A stretch of DNA of 64,000 bases from Paguma larvata (GCA_030068075.1 CM057823.1:15844485-15908484); one strand, 5' to 3'. Shown: positions 21,521-33,775, numbered from the stretch's first letter. Numbers and translations are program-made. The notes: generated by a model not told the origin, from the sequence alone.

Positions 21521-23784
21521 CCATGAAAAAAAAATCAAATAGTTTCTAAAAGGAAATCTAAAAGTAAATGCTGGCATAAGAAGTAAAAATGTGATCTAGA
21601 CTTCCAATGCTGTTTAATTACTCTGTCAGTAGATATGAATATTGGAATTTTAATTTGTTATAGATACTAAGTGACAATTATACATTAGAATCCAAGAATC
21701 CAAGAAGTCCTGAGGGCCAGAGACCACTAAGAGACTGCTTTTAAATAATTTGAAAAATTATTTCGGTTTCGAGGTAGTATATATTTGTCTAAAAATCTCT
21801 ACCACCGTTTTGAAGGTGAAAAGTCGAGGTTCAACTTGGAAATGCATTCTCCACTGAATGACAAATGGGCAAACTTACCTGAAATACTTTGGTCTATGAA
21901 ACTTGGTAATTGATTTAAAAATCCTATATAATGAAAAGGCTGAGAAGAATCAATATTATATTTCTCAGAAATTCTCAATCTTAAAACTAAATATTATGAA
22001 GCTCAGAATCTTATAAACTACTAGTTTTTTTTCCCCAAAATGTATTTATTGCCACTAAATTCCCAACAATGGGTTACAGGATGGATAAATAGTTATTGAG
22101 ATAGAAAAAAATTCACAACGTAATTTGAAATTTAAAAGCATTATAACATGGCATATGCAATTAATCAGTATCATATCTAGTTGCATGAAGAACAGTGGAA
22201 GATAGATAATAAGAGAGGATGAATAGACAACAAATGAGGATAAGCTATAAAATTCACAACTGATTCTTCCCTATCAGTCAAAAGTCCAGTGAGGATTTAT
22301 TAGGCTATGGCATTAGTCTGAATTCTTTTAGTTGCCGCCCACAAAACCAAGTTTAAGAGGAAAGAAAAGGCATTGAGGATGTAACGGAGAAGTCCAGGAG
22401 GTAGATTCTGAAACAGATGTATTTGGGAATCAAGCAAACTTATCATAGCTCTTTCTCTCTTGTCTATGTGATGGCTTCATTTCTAGATAAGCTTTCTCAA
22501 CATGATGGCCACCTGGGGCTCAAGAGTTTACTCTGACTGAGCTCAAGACAATCTCAAGACAATCTTTCTTAGTAAAAGTGCTCTCAGGAAACAAACAAAC
22601 AAAGTATGTAACTGACACCAGGGGGGATAAGGTTTGTATGGACAGAATGGGGGACATGCTTACCTATCTGTAAAGCCTGAGAGACGTATTTGTGGGTGGG
22701 AATGAGAGAGTGCAGAGTGGAAGGAAGGGAGTCATGTGCTTGACAGTCTACCAAGTCCAAGAGACAGAGCCAGTAGAAAGAAAAGTTGTTGATAACATAG
22801 ATATTTAGGAAAATTGATGGAGCCGAGTCACTGAGGAGGTAGCAGGGATGGGATCCAGAAAACAGGTGAAGGTGCCGGCTGTACGGGAGAGAAGACTGAT
22901 TCCTATTTCATTAAGGATGACAGGAGGAATTCATGAAAAGACATGTACATTTGTGGGGAGAAGGCAGGAAACTGAAGAAAATATTTGACCCATGACTCTA
23001 TTTGCTCTTTGAACAAAGAGACAAGTTTCACTAGCTGAAAGTGTGTGAGGGTGTTCTGGGGCAAGGGTGCCCAGTAAGGCTTGAGGGAAGTGGTGACAGA
23101 AATCTTTGGAAATGGCACTCTGGAGGGAAGATGGGGAGTATCATATTTCCACCAAGGAAGCCTCTATTAAGGTAGCTGAATCTCAGGAAAAGGCATGGAT
23201 TAAGAGCTATTATTACATTAACCAATCACAAATGCCTGTCCCTGTGTGAGGAGTTAACACCTAAGTCTGTTTTTCTGATTAACTGTCAAATATCTAAGTG
23301 GCAAATCCTATTATACCTGGCATGACTCTTAAGCTTTCCTCCTTCAAAATGGCAAGTAAATGACTTTTGTTTTATCTCTAAAACTGACAGACTGAAATGA
23401 GATTATGCAATTATATGCAGGCTGTTATCTTCAATTATGAATGATGTCAAGGTACTTTGGTCTGATCAATTTTACAAGACATGCTCTGTGGACTCAAAAA
23501 AAAAAAAAAACCCTCTCGTTTGAGAACAAATACAAAAAATGACAAAAATTTCCCCCATTACTCTGTATTCACTGGAAGGAGGAAGAAAAGCGGATGTTCC
23601 TAGAGAATCATGCATTACAAATTATAATTTAATTCTGTAGTGTTACAAATGAATATGACATTCCAGAGAGCGCTCCCATAACTAGCTAGTAGAGGATGTG
23701 GGGAATAATAATGACTTCTAAGCCACCGCTCTTTTTACAAAATAGATCTCCATAACCCAAGATGTCATTGCTCTAGATTTTAAA
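21521..23784. other. unassigned DNA, partly old repeat-like
   Basis: No gene. The parts at 22260-22480 and 22600-23160 resemble widely scattered old mammalian repeats (ATAAGCTTTCTCAACATGATGGCC; GATGGGATCCAGAAAACAGG), but I cannot name the family. An 11-bp direct repeat (CTCAAGACAAT) occurs twice at 22541-22563. An A15 run lies at about 23497-23511. Confidence 0.4.
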
Positions 23785-23930
23785 CATATATATATATGTA
23801 TATATATATATATGTATATATATGTTCTCATATATATATATACACACATATATATACATATATATATATACACACACACATATATATATACGTATATATA
23901 TATATATATATATATACGTATATATATATG
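23785..23930. repeat. compound (TA)n/(CA)n microsatellite
   Basis: About 146 bp made almost only of alternating purine-pyrimidine TA, CA and GTA steps with several CGTATA units. Such tracts can form cruciforms and are usually length-variable. The isoleucine/tyrosine-rich open frames across it are artefacts of the repeat. Confidence 0.97.
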
Positions 23931-24564
23931 AAACCAGTAATTTCAGTTTCCCATTCTCAATCCACAAAATTTATTAGCATTGACTTTGGAGCTGTAGAAA
24001 CATGCAGGCACAGGAGTGAATAATGGGAATGGACTGAGAATGTATGTGTGTGAGTTATGTGTCTGTAGGTACACATACATGCTGTGCATGTCGGCAAAGA
24101 AAGAATGAGACAGGAGAGCGGAGGATGATGTGGCTGAGGACTTGAGGTGGGTGCTAGAAGGATGAAATTGAATCCCATTACTAATGTGATATTCTACCAA
24201 CTGAGTCATTATCGAATATCTGTGCTAAGAAACCAGACTAGGTTGTGTGGGGGGGGGAGGGTAAAAAATATAATACCCTTTAAGATTTGGGAATTCAAGA
24301 TATAAATACTTAAGCACTTAATAAAAATGTAAAGCAATATTTGATAAATCATCAAAATTCATAATAGTGAGCTGGAGTGGATAGAAGTCTGTTTAAAAAA
24401 AGTGAGGGGAGTTTTCTCTCCACCTCTGTCAATAAATCTAAGTATTCCTTGAATTTGTAGGCTGCTTATTGCACATGGGAAACAAACAGGCATGAAATAC
24501 AGACTGGAGAGTAATTACTCTGATTATTTCTCCCTTAACTAGTGAGAGGTTTCATACATTGTTC
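23931..24564. other. unassigned DNA
   Basis: No gene. A G9 run near 24249-24258 is the only notable feature. Confidence 0.5.
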
Positions 24565-25054
24565 TAGGTTCAATTGTGTTCCCCAGAAGACACGTTCAAG
24601 TCTTCATCCCTGGTAACTGTGAATGCCGTTATTTGGAAATAGGCTCTTTGCAGATGATTGTAATCAATTTAAGATGAGGTCACACTGGATTATGGTGGTC
24701 CCTAATCCAATGACTGGTGTCCTTTTAAGAAGTCGAAATTTAGACCTAGACGCATGCACGCGCGCACGCACGCACACACATACACACGCACGAGGAAAGA
24801 CCACGTGATGAAGAGGCAGAGATCAGGATGATGCATCTTCAAGATGAGGAAGACCTAGGATTGCTGACAAGCAACGGAAGACAGGGAAAGGAAGGGATGG
24901 ACTCTTCCTTCCAGCCTTCAGAGGGAGAAGGCTTTAGGTTTAGACACCTTGATCTTAGACTTCTAGCCTCCAGAACTGTAAGAAAATAAATTTCTATTGT
25001 TTTAAGCTTCCCAGTTTGTGATACTCTGCTATACAGCCCTAGGAAACAAATACG
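24565..25054 (+). mobile_element. MLT1-like solo LTR (ERVL-MaLR)
   Basis: LTR landmarks appear in order: TTCAATTGTGTTCCCCAGAA, TTATTTGGAAATAGGCTCTT, AGATGAGGTCACACTGGATT, CCCTAATCCAATGACTGGTG, CCTTTTAAGAAG, CTTCTAGCCTCCAGAACTGT and GAAAATAAATTTCTATTGTT, then TATACAGCCCTAGGAAAC. A (GCAC)n/(CA)n expansion (24750-24795) sits where this LTR normally has ACACACAGA. No internal retroviral sequence flanks it. Family name is from memory. Confidence 0.8.
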
Positions 25055-25119
25055 AACATTTTCTGATAAACCCACCAGGGGAGTACAAATGGAAAGGTAA
25101 CCAAGAAAGAGGTATAGAT

Positions 25120-25265
25120 AAGGAATTTTAGAGCTTTAGCACAACTTTCTCAAATATAAAGGAGGAAATTTAGACTACAGAAATAACAATTAGTTTCCCA
25201 AAACTGATAATGGGAAGCAGGGACCAGAATCCGGGTACCTTGCTCCCCATTATTATCATTTTCAT
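25120..25265 (-). mobile_element. MIR-like relic
   Basis: Reverse-strand MIR order: AAATTTAGACTACAGAAATA, TTAGTTTCCCAAAACTGATA and AGCAGGGACCAGAATCCGGG, corresponding to the AGAGGTTAAGTGACTTGCCC...GAGCCGGGATTCGAAC stretch. Confidence 0.5.
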
Positions 25266-27177
25266 ATTGTCCGAATGTACACAGGAAACACATGTTCTGT
25301 AGAGATAAATTGGAAAAAGACACTACTCCTCCTGATTCGGGCTGACTCTAGTAGGTCAGTAGGTTTTGTGCCTTTCTTGAAAATAGCATTATATCAAATT
25401 TTACTGTCCAGTATTCAATTACCTATCAAGACTAATCCTTGAAATGAGAAACTGTGTTAGCACGCCAAAAGGACTCACCTTTTTTCAATCTTCATTAGTT
25501 TCACTTTTCCAGACTCTCTCATAAAAAACAGATTCTTAGATTTTCTTTCAAATCATTGTCTGGACAATTGGGGCTTTATAAATTTAAAAGTCCCTTTAGG
25601 AGTAACTAAAAAACTTTTTATTTTTTAAGCAGCTTTTTAACACATGGCGAGTGGACAATGCAGAAAACAGACGAGCTGGGGAGGAAATTGCGTTTTCCCA
25701 GAACCCTGCCCCTTGCTCTATCTTGTAAGATCCAGTGCCACATACACAATGCTCGATGTTATGATGGCTTCTTTGTTTGACACGTTGCCAAAATGCATAA
25801 AACATTAAAAAAAATCACATACTCCGAGAAATGCGAGCATGTATTTGGTCCCTGGATGCTCATGGATTTAAGGTTTGGAAAAAGAACTTGCCCTATGTCT
25901 TCATACCTTTTAGGGAGAAGACCAGGGTCACGTGACCCAGCTCTTGTGTTAAAGGAGACTGAGGATTTCTTGTATAAAATGGTCAATAAAAATCTGCATT
26001 TCTAAAAATATATTTTAAAATGCAAACTTTGAGAGAATGTATTTTAATTTGCAGACACAGGTTTCAAGTTAATCGTCTTGACACATGTACCCTAAACACG
26101 GAACTAGTTTTCATCACGTCACATAGCTGTCCCCAAAGCTCAGATGGCCTGCTGAACTCCTACTTTGTCCTGGACACTTACATGCCTCCCATCTCTTTTT
26201 GCCCTCTTTCCCTCAATGCCATTTCTGCTGTTTCTCAAGACGACGAGTGGAAACCTGGAGGCTCTGCAAACAGACTCAATTTTCCCTTGAATGAAAACAT
26301 TAATCAAGGTGAAACAAAAACAGGGAGAGGAGATGGAGGAGCGTAGTGTATTTTAAAGCCTGTTGCCTGATTTTCATTAGTCATGCTGCTGGCTCTCTTT
26401 TAGGTCCACACTGATTTCTTATATTTCCAGAACATGCCTGCGAACATTTTAGTCAATTGAGCATCCTTTGAATGTCAAAATATGACTTCTATTTTCTTAC
26501 AGTCAAAACACAGAATTCTACCTTACACATGATCTAAGCCAAAGGAATCATTCTCATGGCAAGTAACAAGGTCTCCTTTCTCGTGATTAATTCTATGTCT
26601 ATTTCTTTCAACAAATCACATCAGTACATATGACCTCACGTAATGGCTATGCCTGAGGCTTAGAAGGGCCACATGCTTACGTATAGCAAATAATATTGTT
26701 GTATTACTTTGGCAACTAGCTCCTAGGGACCACTGTGTAGGCACATCTGCAGGGGCTTCTGAGGCTATCTTTAAGGGGGTTGTCTGGTCGCAGATGACTG
26801 TGTTTAAAACTCTCAACCTCTGAAATTCCCTGCCAGCAAACACCATCAGGTCATAAACGTAGGACAAATTGATTCAAATAACAGAACGGGGAAGCTGCTG
26901 GGATCTCTAAAGGCCATTTGATACTGACACATCTAAGCAGAGTTATGCCTGCTTCAGATGACCAGTCTGAATTTTAAAATTCAGATTTTAAAATCTGAAT
27001 CGGATTTTAAAATTATCCAGGGCACTGAATAGTTCTGAGGTTCTTACGAAGTCCCGAGGAAGAGTGAACTTCTGGACGGCTTCTATTACACATCATTCTG
27101 CTCTCTTCTACAGTACCATGTAATTAGCTGTCGTTTAAAATTGACACTTGCTTGGTCTTCGATATTTTTCTCTAAAA
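25266..27177. other. unassigned DNA with a small palindrome cluster
   Basis: No gene is recognised. The 108-codon frame at 26020-26346 has no domain. At 26965-27012, GAATTTTAAAATTC and CAGATTTTAAAATCTG are perfect palindromes next to each other, followed by a third ATTTTAAAAT. Confidence 0.5.
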
Positions 27178-27385
27178 CAATGGTTCTCAATCCTGGTTGC
27201 ACCTTAGAGAGATCTGGAGAGCCTTAAACAAATGAACGGAAAAGCAAAAGCAAAAAAACAATGTCCCCAACCCCACCCCAATCATGTTACATCATAATCT
27301 CTTTGTGGACTCTAGCGCCAGTATTTTTAAAAGCTGCCGAGGAGATTTTATTGTGCTACCAGAGTTGAAACTACTATTCTAATGT
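27178..27385 (+). mobile_element. MER5-like hAT element, near full length
   Basis: Starts AATGGTTCTCAATCCTGGTT and ends GAGTTGAAACTACTATTC, giving the matching terminal inverted repeats. Inside are CACCTTAGAGAGATCTGGAG, CCCACCCCAATCATGTTACA and AGCTGCCGAGGAGATTTTAT. Confidence 0.65.
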
Positions 27386-27559
27386 ATGGATGTACTGTGA
27401 GAGGTGATACATCGATTGTGCCTTTGTAGTCTGACGGCAGAATAAATACTACCATTTTCATTTGTTTGTTTCATAAATTTAAAGTTGCCTTACCTACTTC
27501 GTTCTTAGTTATTTATCTGGAATTAGTTTTCAACAAAACAGCCAGAATGGTTGCTTTAA

Positions 27560-27915
27560 AACAAGTTAGTTCATGTTACTTCTCTAATTCAGAACAGTTC
27601 AAAGGCTTCCTATCAGTCAAAACCTGAATCTACGGCGGCACGAAGTTCTGATCCGGACTCTCCCCAGGACCACACCTCCCACCGCTCACGTGGACCTCAC
27701 ATCACCCTCTGCCCGCTGCATTTCCCAGCTGCGGTGGCGCCTCTGCCAAGAAAATCGTACCCCAGATTTTCACAGGCTAGCTTCCTCGCTTGTGTCAGGT
27801 CTGCCTGGTGCTCAGATGTCACCTCTTGCAGAGATGTGTCTTGTCCAAACCAGCCACCTCCTCTCCCTGATTCCTCTCCATTCACTTACCCTGAGTCACT
27901 ATACTTCTCAGTACA
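27560..27915 (+). mobile_element. L2 ORF2 fragment
   Basis: AACAAGTTAGTTCATGTTAC, TCAAAGGCTTCCTATCAGTC, GGACCACACCTCCCACCGCT and GTGCTCAGATGTCACCTCTT follow the L2 ORF2 3'-half order. The 115-codon frame at 27690-28037 lies within it and is not a gene. Confidence 0.65.
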
Positions 27916-27939
27916 CACACCAATACCCTTTTCAAACTA

Positions 27940-28165
27940 GGAGGCAGCAACCTTTTTCTACAAAGGGCAAGACAGTATACATGTTAGGTTTTGCGGTCTT
28001 ACAGTCCTGTCACAACCACTCAATTCTGCTGTTATAGTGCAAAGGAGGCCACAGACAACATGTAAACAAATGAACATGATTGAATCCCAATAAAACTTTA
28101 TATGAAGAAAAGGCAGGGATCAGATTTGGCCTACAGGTAGTAGTTTGATGACCCCTGCAGATTAA
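27940..28165 (-). mobile_element. hAT-type non-autonomous DNA transposon
   Basis: GCAACCTTTTTCTACAAAGG, GTTAGGTTTTGCGGTCTTAC, ACAACCACTCAATTCTGCTG, CCCAATAAAACTTTATATGA and TTTGATGACCCCTGCAG form a complete, diverged copy of the abundant element ending in CAGGGGTC-type inverted repeats. The orientation given is arbitrary. Confidence 0.65.
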
Positions 28166-28357
28166 ATGAGGTTCTGCCACATACTTAGGTTTAGGTACTG
28201 CATTTTCTGTTACTGATACCCTTTGTATCTGAAAAAAAATCCAAATTAATAATGCACCCAAGTATAAATTAGCAAACTTTAAATGTAATTAGCATTTGCA
28301 CCAATATCGGTATGCTTTCATATTCTAATAGGAACACATACTTTGTATGTTCTTCTT
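28166..28357. other. unassigned spacer
   Basis: No feature is recognised. Confidence 0.5.
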
Positions 28358-28556
28358 TTTTAAGGTTTATTTATTTATTTTGAGAGAGTGAGAGAGCGAG
28401 CGGGGGAGGGGCAAAGAGGAAGGGAGGGAGAGAATCTCAAGCAGGCTGCATGCTCAGCGTGGAGCCCAATGCAGAGCAGGACCTCAGAGATATGACATCC
28501 TGACCTGAGATGAAATCGAGAGCCGGATGTCCAACCCACTAAATCACACAGGCGCC
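28358..28556 (-). mobile_element. feline CanSINE
   Basis: Tail TTTAAGGTTTATTTATTTAT at left, GA segment, GAGCCCAATGCAGAGCAGGA, and a diverged head ending AAATCACACAGGCGCCT. Confidence 0.88.
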
Positions 28557-31242
28557 TAGTTCTGTTCCTTTTTTTTTCTGAGTCAAAAATCCTTTGAGAG
28601 ATAAAACCCAAACTAAAACCCGAGTTCTTGTAGCAGATCTGACCTCAAAAGCCTACAACTACTTGTTTGTGATCTCCCGAAAGAACCATTAAATCGTCCT
28701 CTGAGCACCACTAAGCAGTGAGGCACGCTTGGTGTCTCTGTCTTCCTGAGACCTATTTAGTACAGGAAAGAATGTCTTTCCCTTCCTAATTCATTTCTGA
28801 TGAAAAAGTGTATGATAGTTCTAGACACAATCATCTGATAGAAATGATTGTTTTCTGTACCAACAGCTTTTCGAACTTCCTCGAAGAATATCCTTCCCAG
28901 TATGAGGATAAAATAATTAAAACCAGTTCAGTGCTCTGGAAGTGTATTCCAGTGAACACTGGATCGGTGGGATACTCAGAGATATTAGGATGGAGAAAGT
29001 CTTCGGTCAAATAAATTTGGGAGACACTAGTTTCTTTACTGCAGGATTTTCAGAACATCCTAGATAAAAGTATCAATGGATTCTTTTATCCATTATGCAT
29101 TTTCAAGAAAACTTACAAATATTCTGGCTGGAGCCAGAGTATGCACAGGAATCTTATTCTGTTTTGATCATAGAAACCTGTTTCACTTACAGTGTATCTT
29201 GCAGAAACAGGGCTCCACGGAATCTACCTTGAGGAAAACAATTAAATTCTATGCCCATTAAAAGTTATTTAATGATCTCTGGCGGCTTTCCTTGGTGTTA
29301 CTGAATTTCACAAATACTACTGATACAAACTGCTTTGTTTATTGTTATTATTGTTTGAAAACCTGTTAGTAAATATGAAGAGATATGTAAAGCAGTTTGC
29401 CTATAAAAATCTCAGCATTCTTGTCTCAGCTCTTGTTGATTAAATACATTCATCAATGTCATGTCTGTAAACAGTGATCTTGCTTTTACATATTTAAAAT
29501 TTCAGTAGAAAGTTAAAGAAGCCCTGCTTATTATATATATATGTATATATACAGATATATAGATATACATATTTTTCTTCTGAAATGAAACATCCAGTGC
29601 CTTTTCCATGTAATATAGGAATATTTCAGAGTAAGCCACGGTAGTGAGTCCTAAGGATAAAAGCTCAGTAAGAGTGTTTGGGGACCTTTAGGTGACAAAG
29701 TATACAAAAGGAACACTGTCGCTAGTAGAGAAGGAAGTCAATTTAAAAAGACAGAAGTGACAACTATTTCTCTTCGGCAGTAATTTCCTTTTTGCCTTAC
29801 TACTTAGCATTTTGTGTTGAGATATTTTTACTCTCTATTTACTATCCATAACATATGCTAAGAAATACCCTGTAAGGACACTGCTCTATTCCTACCTCCT
29901 CAGAAAGTGAATCCTAATTTTGATTTGTGATATTAACAAACAGTCCAAACCTAAAACCTGTCCTGGGATAATTCTACCAAACTACCATTATAAAAATTTC
30001 ATTTATCTTTCATATGTTCAAATTCACCAAATATTAAGGATTTGGAAGCCAGAAAAAACAGGATATTCTGTGTCTATTTCCTTCTCCCCATTTTGTCCTA
30101 TTGCCCAGTTTGAGTTGAAACTAAAGGAGAATATGAGGGTAATTCCAGGAGCACAAAGACTAGCATTGCTTTCCCTTTAACATTTATTATCTACAGTTCT
30201 TTTAGTATTTAAAGAACAACAAAAAAAAAAAGGTAAAAAAAAACAATTATAAAAAAACAGAGAAATAATATATAAAAATTTTATAAATCTAATGTTTTGA
30301 ATTTGTCTGCGACACACGCCGGTCCTCCACCGCTTGTTAAATTATGCTGAACTGACATGAAATCACCCCCCATGGCCAGTGGAGGCTTCAAGGGCAGCTG
30401 AAGTTGTAGATGAATTAGTGCTTTATCAAAGCGTCCAAACAAATTTTAATTTCAAAACAAATTAATAATAACTAAGAATTAATATTAAGGATTCTAGGGG
30501 CTATTTAAATAGAAAAACACAGGTTCAAAAAAGATGTCATATTTCTCCTAGCTTTTCTACAATAATGAAAATTACGATTATCCAAAAGGCGGCTGTTGTA
30601 TTACATTTCTATAACATGTCTTTGCTAATAAATGGCTCTGATCCTTAAACTAATGTCAAATGTTTGGCATTTCTCTCCACTCCTGTTACCCGGAATTTAC
30701 TATTCTCATTTAGGTGCAAGCTTAGCCAGCAATATCCTGCAGCAACCCAGAATCTGCAAAGCATTACATTAGTCAAGTTCATGACATACATACACCAATG
30801 TATTTTTTAAGCTTTAGTGTGGATCCGTAATACACAAATTTTTCTTAAAAAGCAAACCAAAAATATCTCAGAATCATACATTCGAAGGATAGGTATAGAA
30901 CTCCCAATCTTAAGTAGATCAAATTAAATGAGTGACAAAGAGAAATTTGCAATGATTGACGTGGTAGTTTTAGGTGCATTCTACACTTCCAAAGTAATGA
31001 AGGAAATCGCGATATGCTAAAAACTTTAAAGTGTTATGTTCAAAGAACAAAATAATATTGACTTCTTCTTTTCACAAATGTGTCTTGATCAAATCTCACT
31101 GCACCACTGCACTCTCTTAAAATTATAATAATACAAGCAAGCATCATTCATGTTAAAAGAGAGTTAGGGTAATTATGTGCAGTACTTAGTGACAGTTATG
31201 GTTTATGAAAATTTTCAATGTAACTTGAAAAACACCGTTTTC
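28557..31242. other. unassigned AT-rich DNA
   Basis: No gene and no confident repeat across about 2.7 kb, apart from a short (TA)n tract at 29532-29573 and an A-rich stretch at 30215-30265. The 30290-30430 part is less AT-rich. The absence of young insertions is noted in the findings. Confidence 0.5.
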
Positions 31243-31450
31243 GGGGCACCTGGATGCCTCAGTCAGTTAAGAGTCTGACTCTTGATTTTGGCTCAGGTCA
31301 TGATCTCATGGTTTGTGAGTTCAAGCCCTGCATCGGTCTCTGTGCCGACAACATGGAGCTTGCTTAAGATTCTCTCTCTCCCTCTCTCTCTGCCCCTCCC
31401 CTGCTTGTGCCCTTTCTCTCTCAAAATAAAAAATTAATATAAAAAAAAAG
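31243..31450 (+). mobile_element. feline CanSINE
   Basis: Head GGGGCACCTGGATGCCTCAG, B box AGTTCAAGCCC, CT segment and an A-rich tail. GAAAAACAC lies a few bases before the head and again after the tail, suggesting a diverged target-site duplication. Confidence 0.92.
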
Positions 31451-31810
31451 AAAAGAAAAACACTCATCTCATTTCAGTAGTAAGTTTTTGCTTTCTCTAA
31501 TTACATTTCTTATTGGTTTGCACACTTCCATTTTCTTCATTTCTCTACCTGGAGGATCTATAAAATACAGTCCATTTTCTTCATTGATGGGGCATTAATA
31601 AAACAATAGTCATAACACTCATATATTATTCTAGCATTTTCCCTGATTTCTCCTTAAAGAAGTACTCCATGGTATCTGACCAACACAGTGCAGAGACTAC
31701 ATATTTATTCATTGTTGAGTCCTTTGTTCTTTTAGGTCTTATTGTTGATTTGTTTTTTATTGTAAGGCCATTTTTTTTGTACTTGCTTTTAATATTACCC
31801 TTTCTAAGTT
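31451..31810 (-). other. possible old L1 fragment
   Basis: The right part (TGTTCTTTTAGGTCTTATTG to TTTAATATTACCC) may belong to the same old element seen at 32107-32557. The left part is unassigned. Confidence 0.35.
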
Positions 31811-32007
31811 TTAAAGATTTTATTTATTTGTTTGTTAAGAGACAGACAGAAAGAATGTAGGGGAGAGGGACAGAGGGAGAGAGGGAGGATATTAAGCAGG
31901 TGCCATGCTCAGCACAGAACCTGATGTGGGTCTTGACCCTGTGACCCTGGGATCACGACCTGGGAAATTTAGAGGATGTTCAACTGACTGAGTCACCCAG
32001 GCGCCCG
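31811..32007 (-). mobile_element. feline CanSINE
   Basis: Tail TTTTAAAGATTTTATTTATT, GA-rich segment, GCAGGTGCCATGCTCAGCAC, and head ending GAGTCACCCAGGCGCCC. Confidence 0.9.
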
Positions 32008-32106
32008 TAAGATTTTAGTTTTAAGTACTCTGTACAATTGTAAGCCCAAGCTTACGACCCTGAGATGGAGTCTCATGCTCTACTGAGTGAGCCAGCCAAG
32101 CACCCC
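32008..32106 (-). mobile_element. older CanSINE, shortened form
   Basis: GATTTTAGTTTTAAGTACTC, CTTACGACCCTGAGATGG, CATGCTCTACTGAGTGAGCC, ending AGCCAAGCACCCC. This is the older carnivore SINE body without the GA segment. The younger copy at 31811 landed at or next to its tail. Confidence 0.8.
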
Positions 32107-32557
32107 CACCTTTCTGAATTTTAAGTTTTATTACAACTTCCCTAAAAGTGAATATCCTTGTAGTTATTCTTATTTGCATTTGTACAACCTTGAAATTGTC
32201 TTTTACACGTTTTGGAAAATCCTTGACCATATTCTCTTCAACTATTGTTTCTGTACTTTTTTCTCACCTCTGGAAATCAAATGACACGTTGTTAGTATTT
32301 TCTCCACGTTGGCATCACATTAAAAAAATCCCACGGTTTTATCTGTGCATAAGTCTGGCTACTACTTATTTTCCAGGTCACTGTTTATTCCGCTGGTTAA
32401 ATCTTTTGTAAAACTTTCCTATTAAAATCTTAATTCCAGTTGTGTAGGTTTTATACCTGGAATTTCCATTTGTTTCTTTAAATTAGATGTCTCTGGTGAA
32501 TTTTATGAATAACTCTGCTCAAATCCTCTATTTTATTGTTTATTATCTTCAATATTC
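32107..32557 (-). mobile_element. possible ancient L1 5'-region fragment
   Basis: TTATACCTGGAATTTCCATT, TGTTTCTTTAAATTAGATGT and TCTCTGGTGAATTTTATGAA resemble an old L1 5' part read in reverse, often marked by 'AATTTCCATTTGGTTCTTT'. Weak match. Confidence 0.4.
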
Positions 32558-32767
32558 TATTTTTTATTTTTTATTTTTTTTATTTTTGAGAGAGAGACAG
32601 AGTGAGTGGGAGAGGGGCAGAGAGAGAGGGAGACACAGAATCTGAAGCAGGTTCCAGGCTCTGAGCTGTCAGCACAGAGCCCGACGCGGGGCTCGAACTC
32701 ACAAGCAGTGAGATCACGACCTGAGCCAAAGTTGGACGCTCAACCGACTGAGCCACCCAGGCGCCCC
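32558..32767 (-). mobile_element. feline CanSINE, near-consensus
   Basis: Tail TTTTTATTTTTGAGAGAG, GGTTCCAGGCTCTGAGCTGT, GCGGGGCTCGAACTC (B box region), and intact head ending GAGCCACCCAGGCGCCCC. Confidence 0.95.
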
Positions 32768-33733
32768 ACTAAGTAGTTTTTTTAAAGTTCAGGACTGAAC
32801 TTTAATATCTAGATCACTGGTGGCTCCATTTCTGTTATTTGCTTTTTCTTTTCCTCCTGTTTTCAGTTTGCCTAGATATATATACATATTTTTTTAATGA
32901 ATTGAAGATTTTGTTGTTTTTATGGTCATTGCTTGTTCATTTCATTTGAAGTTTCCAGCAAAATTAATCATATAAAATATGCATATGAATTGCATTATGT
33001 CTTCATAGGCATGTCCCATAAATAACTCTTGTATAGTTTATTTAGCATGTGAGTACATTATAAGACTTTAGAAAAAGGTATTAGAAGCCTGACAGATAAA
33101 AGATGTTTTCTGTTGTTTATCTAGATGTTAATAACTCTAGTTTTTAAACCATTGCATAGCATCCAGAAGTTATGTTTTTGTCTTTCATAGTAATTTTAGA
33201 TAGGAGACAGATGTATCAAACTGACATTTCAAAAGAACATATATGTACTACATCCTGAAATGTAGTAAAAGGGGACCTAAAACATAAATATATTATATCT
33301 TTGAGAAATATTTACCAGAAAATCTGAACCTAAGGAAGACAAAAGCAAAATATGAAAAATATATAAAATCCAATTAGAAAAGAAAATTATTTGCTTGACA
33401 TTTTCTAAGATAATATTTAAGTAATTGGCAATGTTTCAATATCTTTATTCTGGATTGGCTTTTATAGAGATTCAGTTGAAGCAACATCATTAAAAGTGTG
33501 TGGGGGGATGTGTATGCAAAAATTACAGTATTTAAACTAAATGAAGCACTAAAAGCCTGTCTCCGAGGTGGCCTTGACTTACACTCAGTTTAAATCTGGA
33601 GTTTGGAAAATACCTGACTTTATACTGAATGTCCTAATCCTTTCATTTTTTTTGGTGGAATTCATGAACTGAGTGATTTTAATTTAGGGACTGTTTGGGG
33701 GAGACAGGGAAGCAGGAAGAGAGAGAGTGTGAA

Positions 33734-33737
<4 letters not shown>
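32768..33737. other. unassigned AT-rich DNA
   Basis: No gene. The first about 150 bp may continue the possible old L1 interrupted by the preceding SINE. Confidence 0.45.

Positions 33738-33775
<38 letters not shown>
33738..33775. repeat. (GA)n microsatellite
   Basis: 38 bp of perfect AG dinucleotide repeat, preceded by impure GAGAGA units from about 33719. It is not part of a SINE here: no head or tail is adjacent. Confidence 0.97.

Noticed and set aside
23783..24000. CRISPR-like regular repeats
   Set aside because: Simple-sequence repeat without unique spacers, in a mammalian genome.
23773..24023. I/Y-rich open frames on both strands
   Set aside because: They are products of the TA/CA microsatellite.
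24565..25054. Provirus at the MLT1-like LTR
   Set aside because: No second LTR, primer-binding site or gag/pol-like frame is adjacent; it is a solo LTR.
27690..28037. 115-codon + strand open frame
   Set aside because: It lies in an L2 ORF2 relic and the adjoining hAT element.
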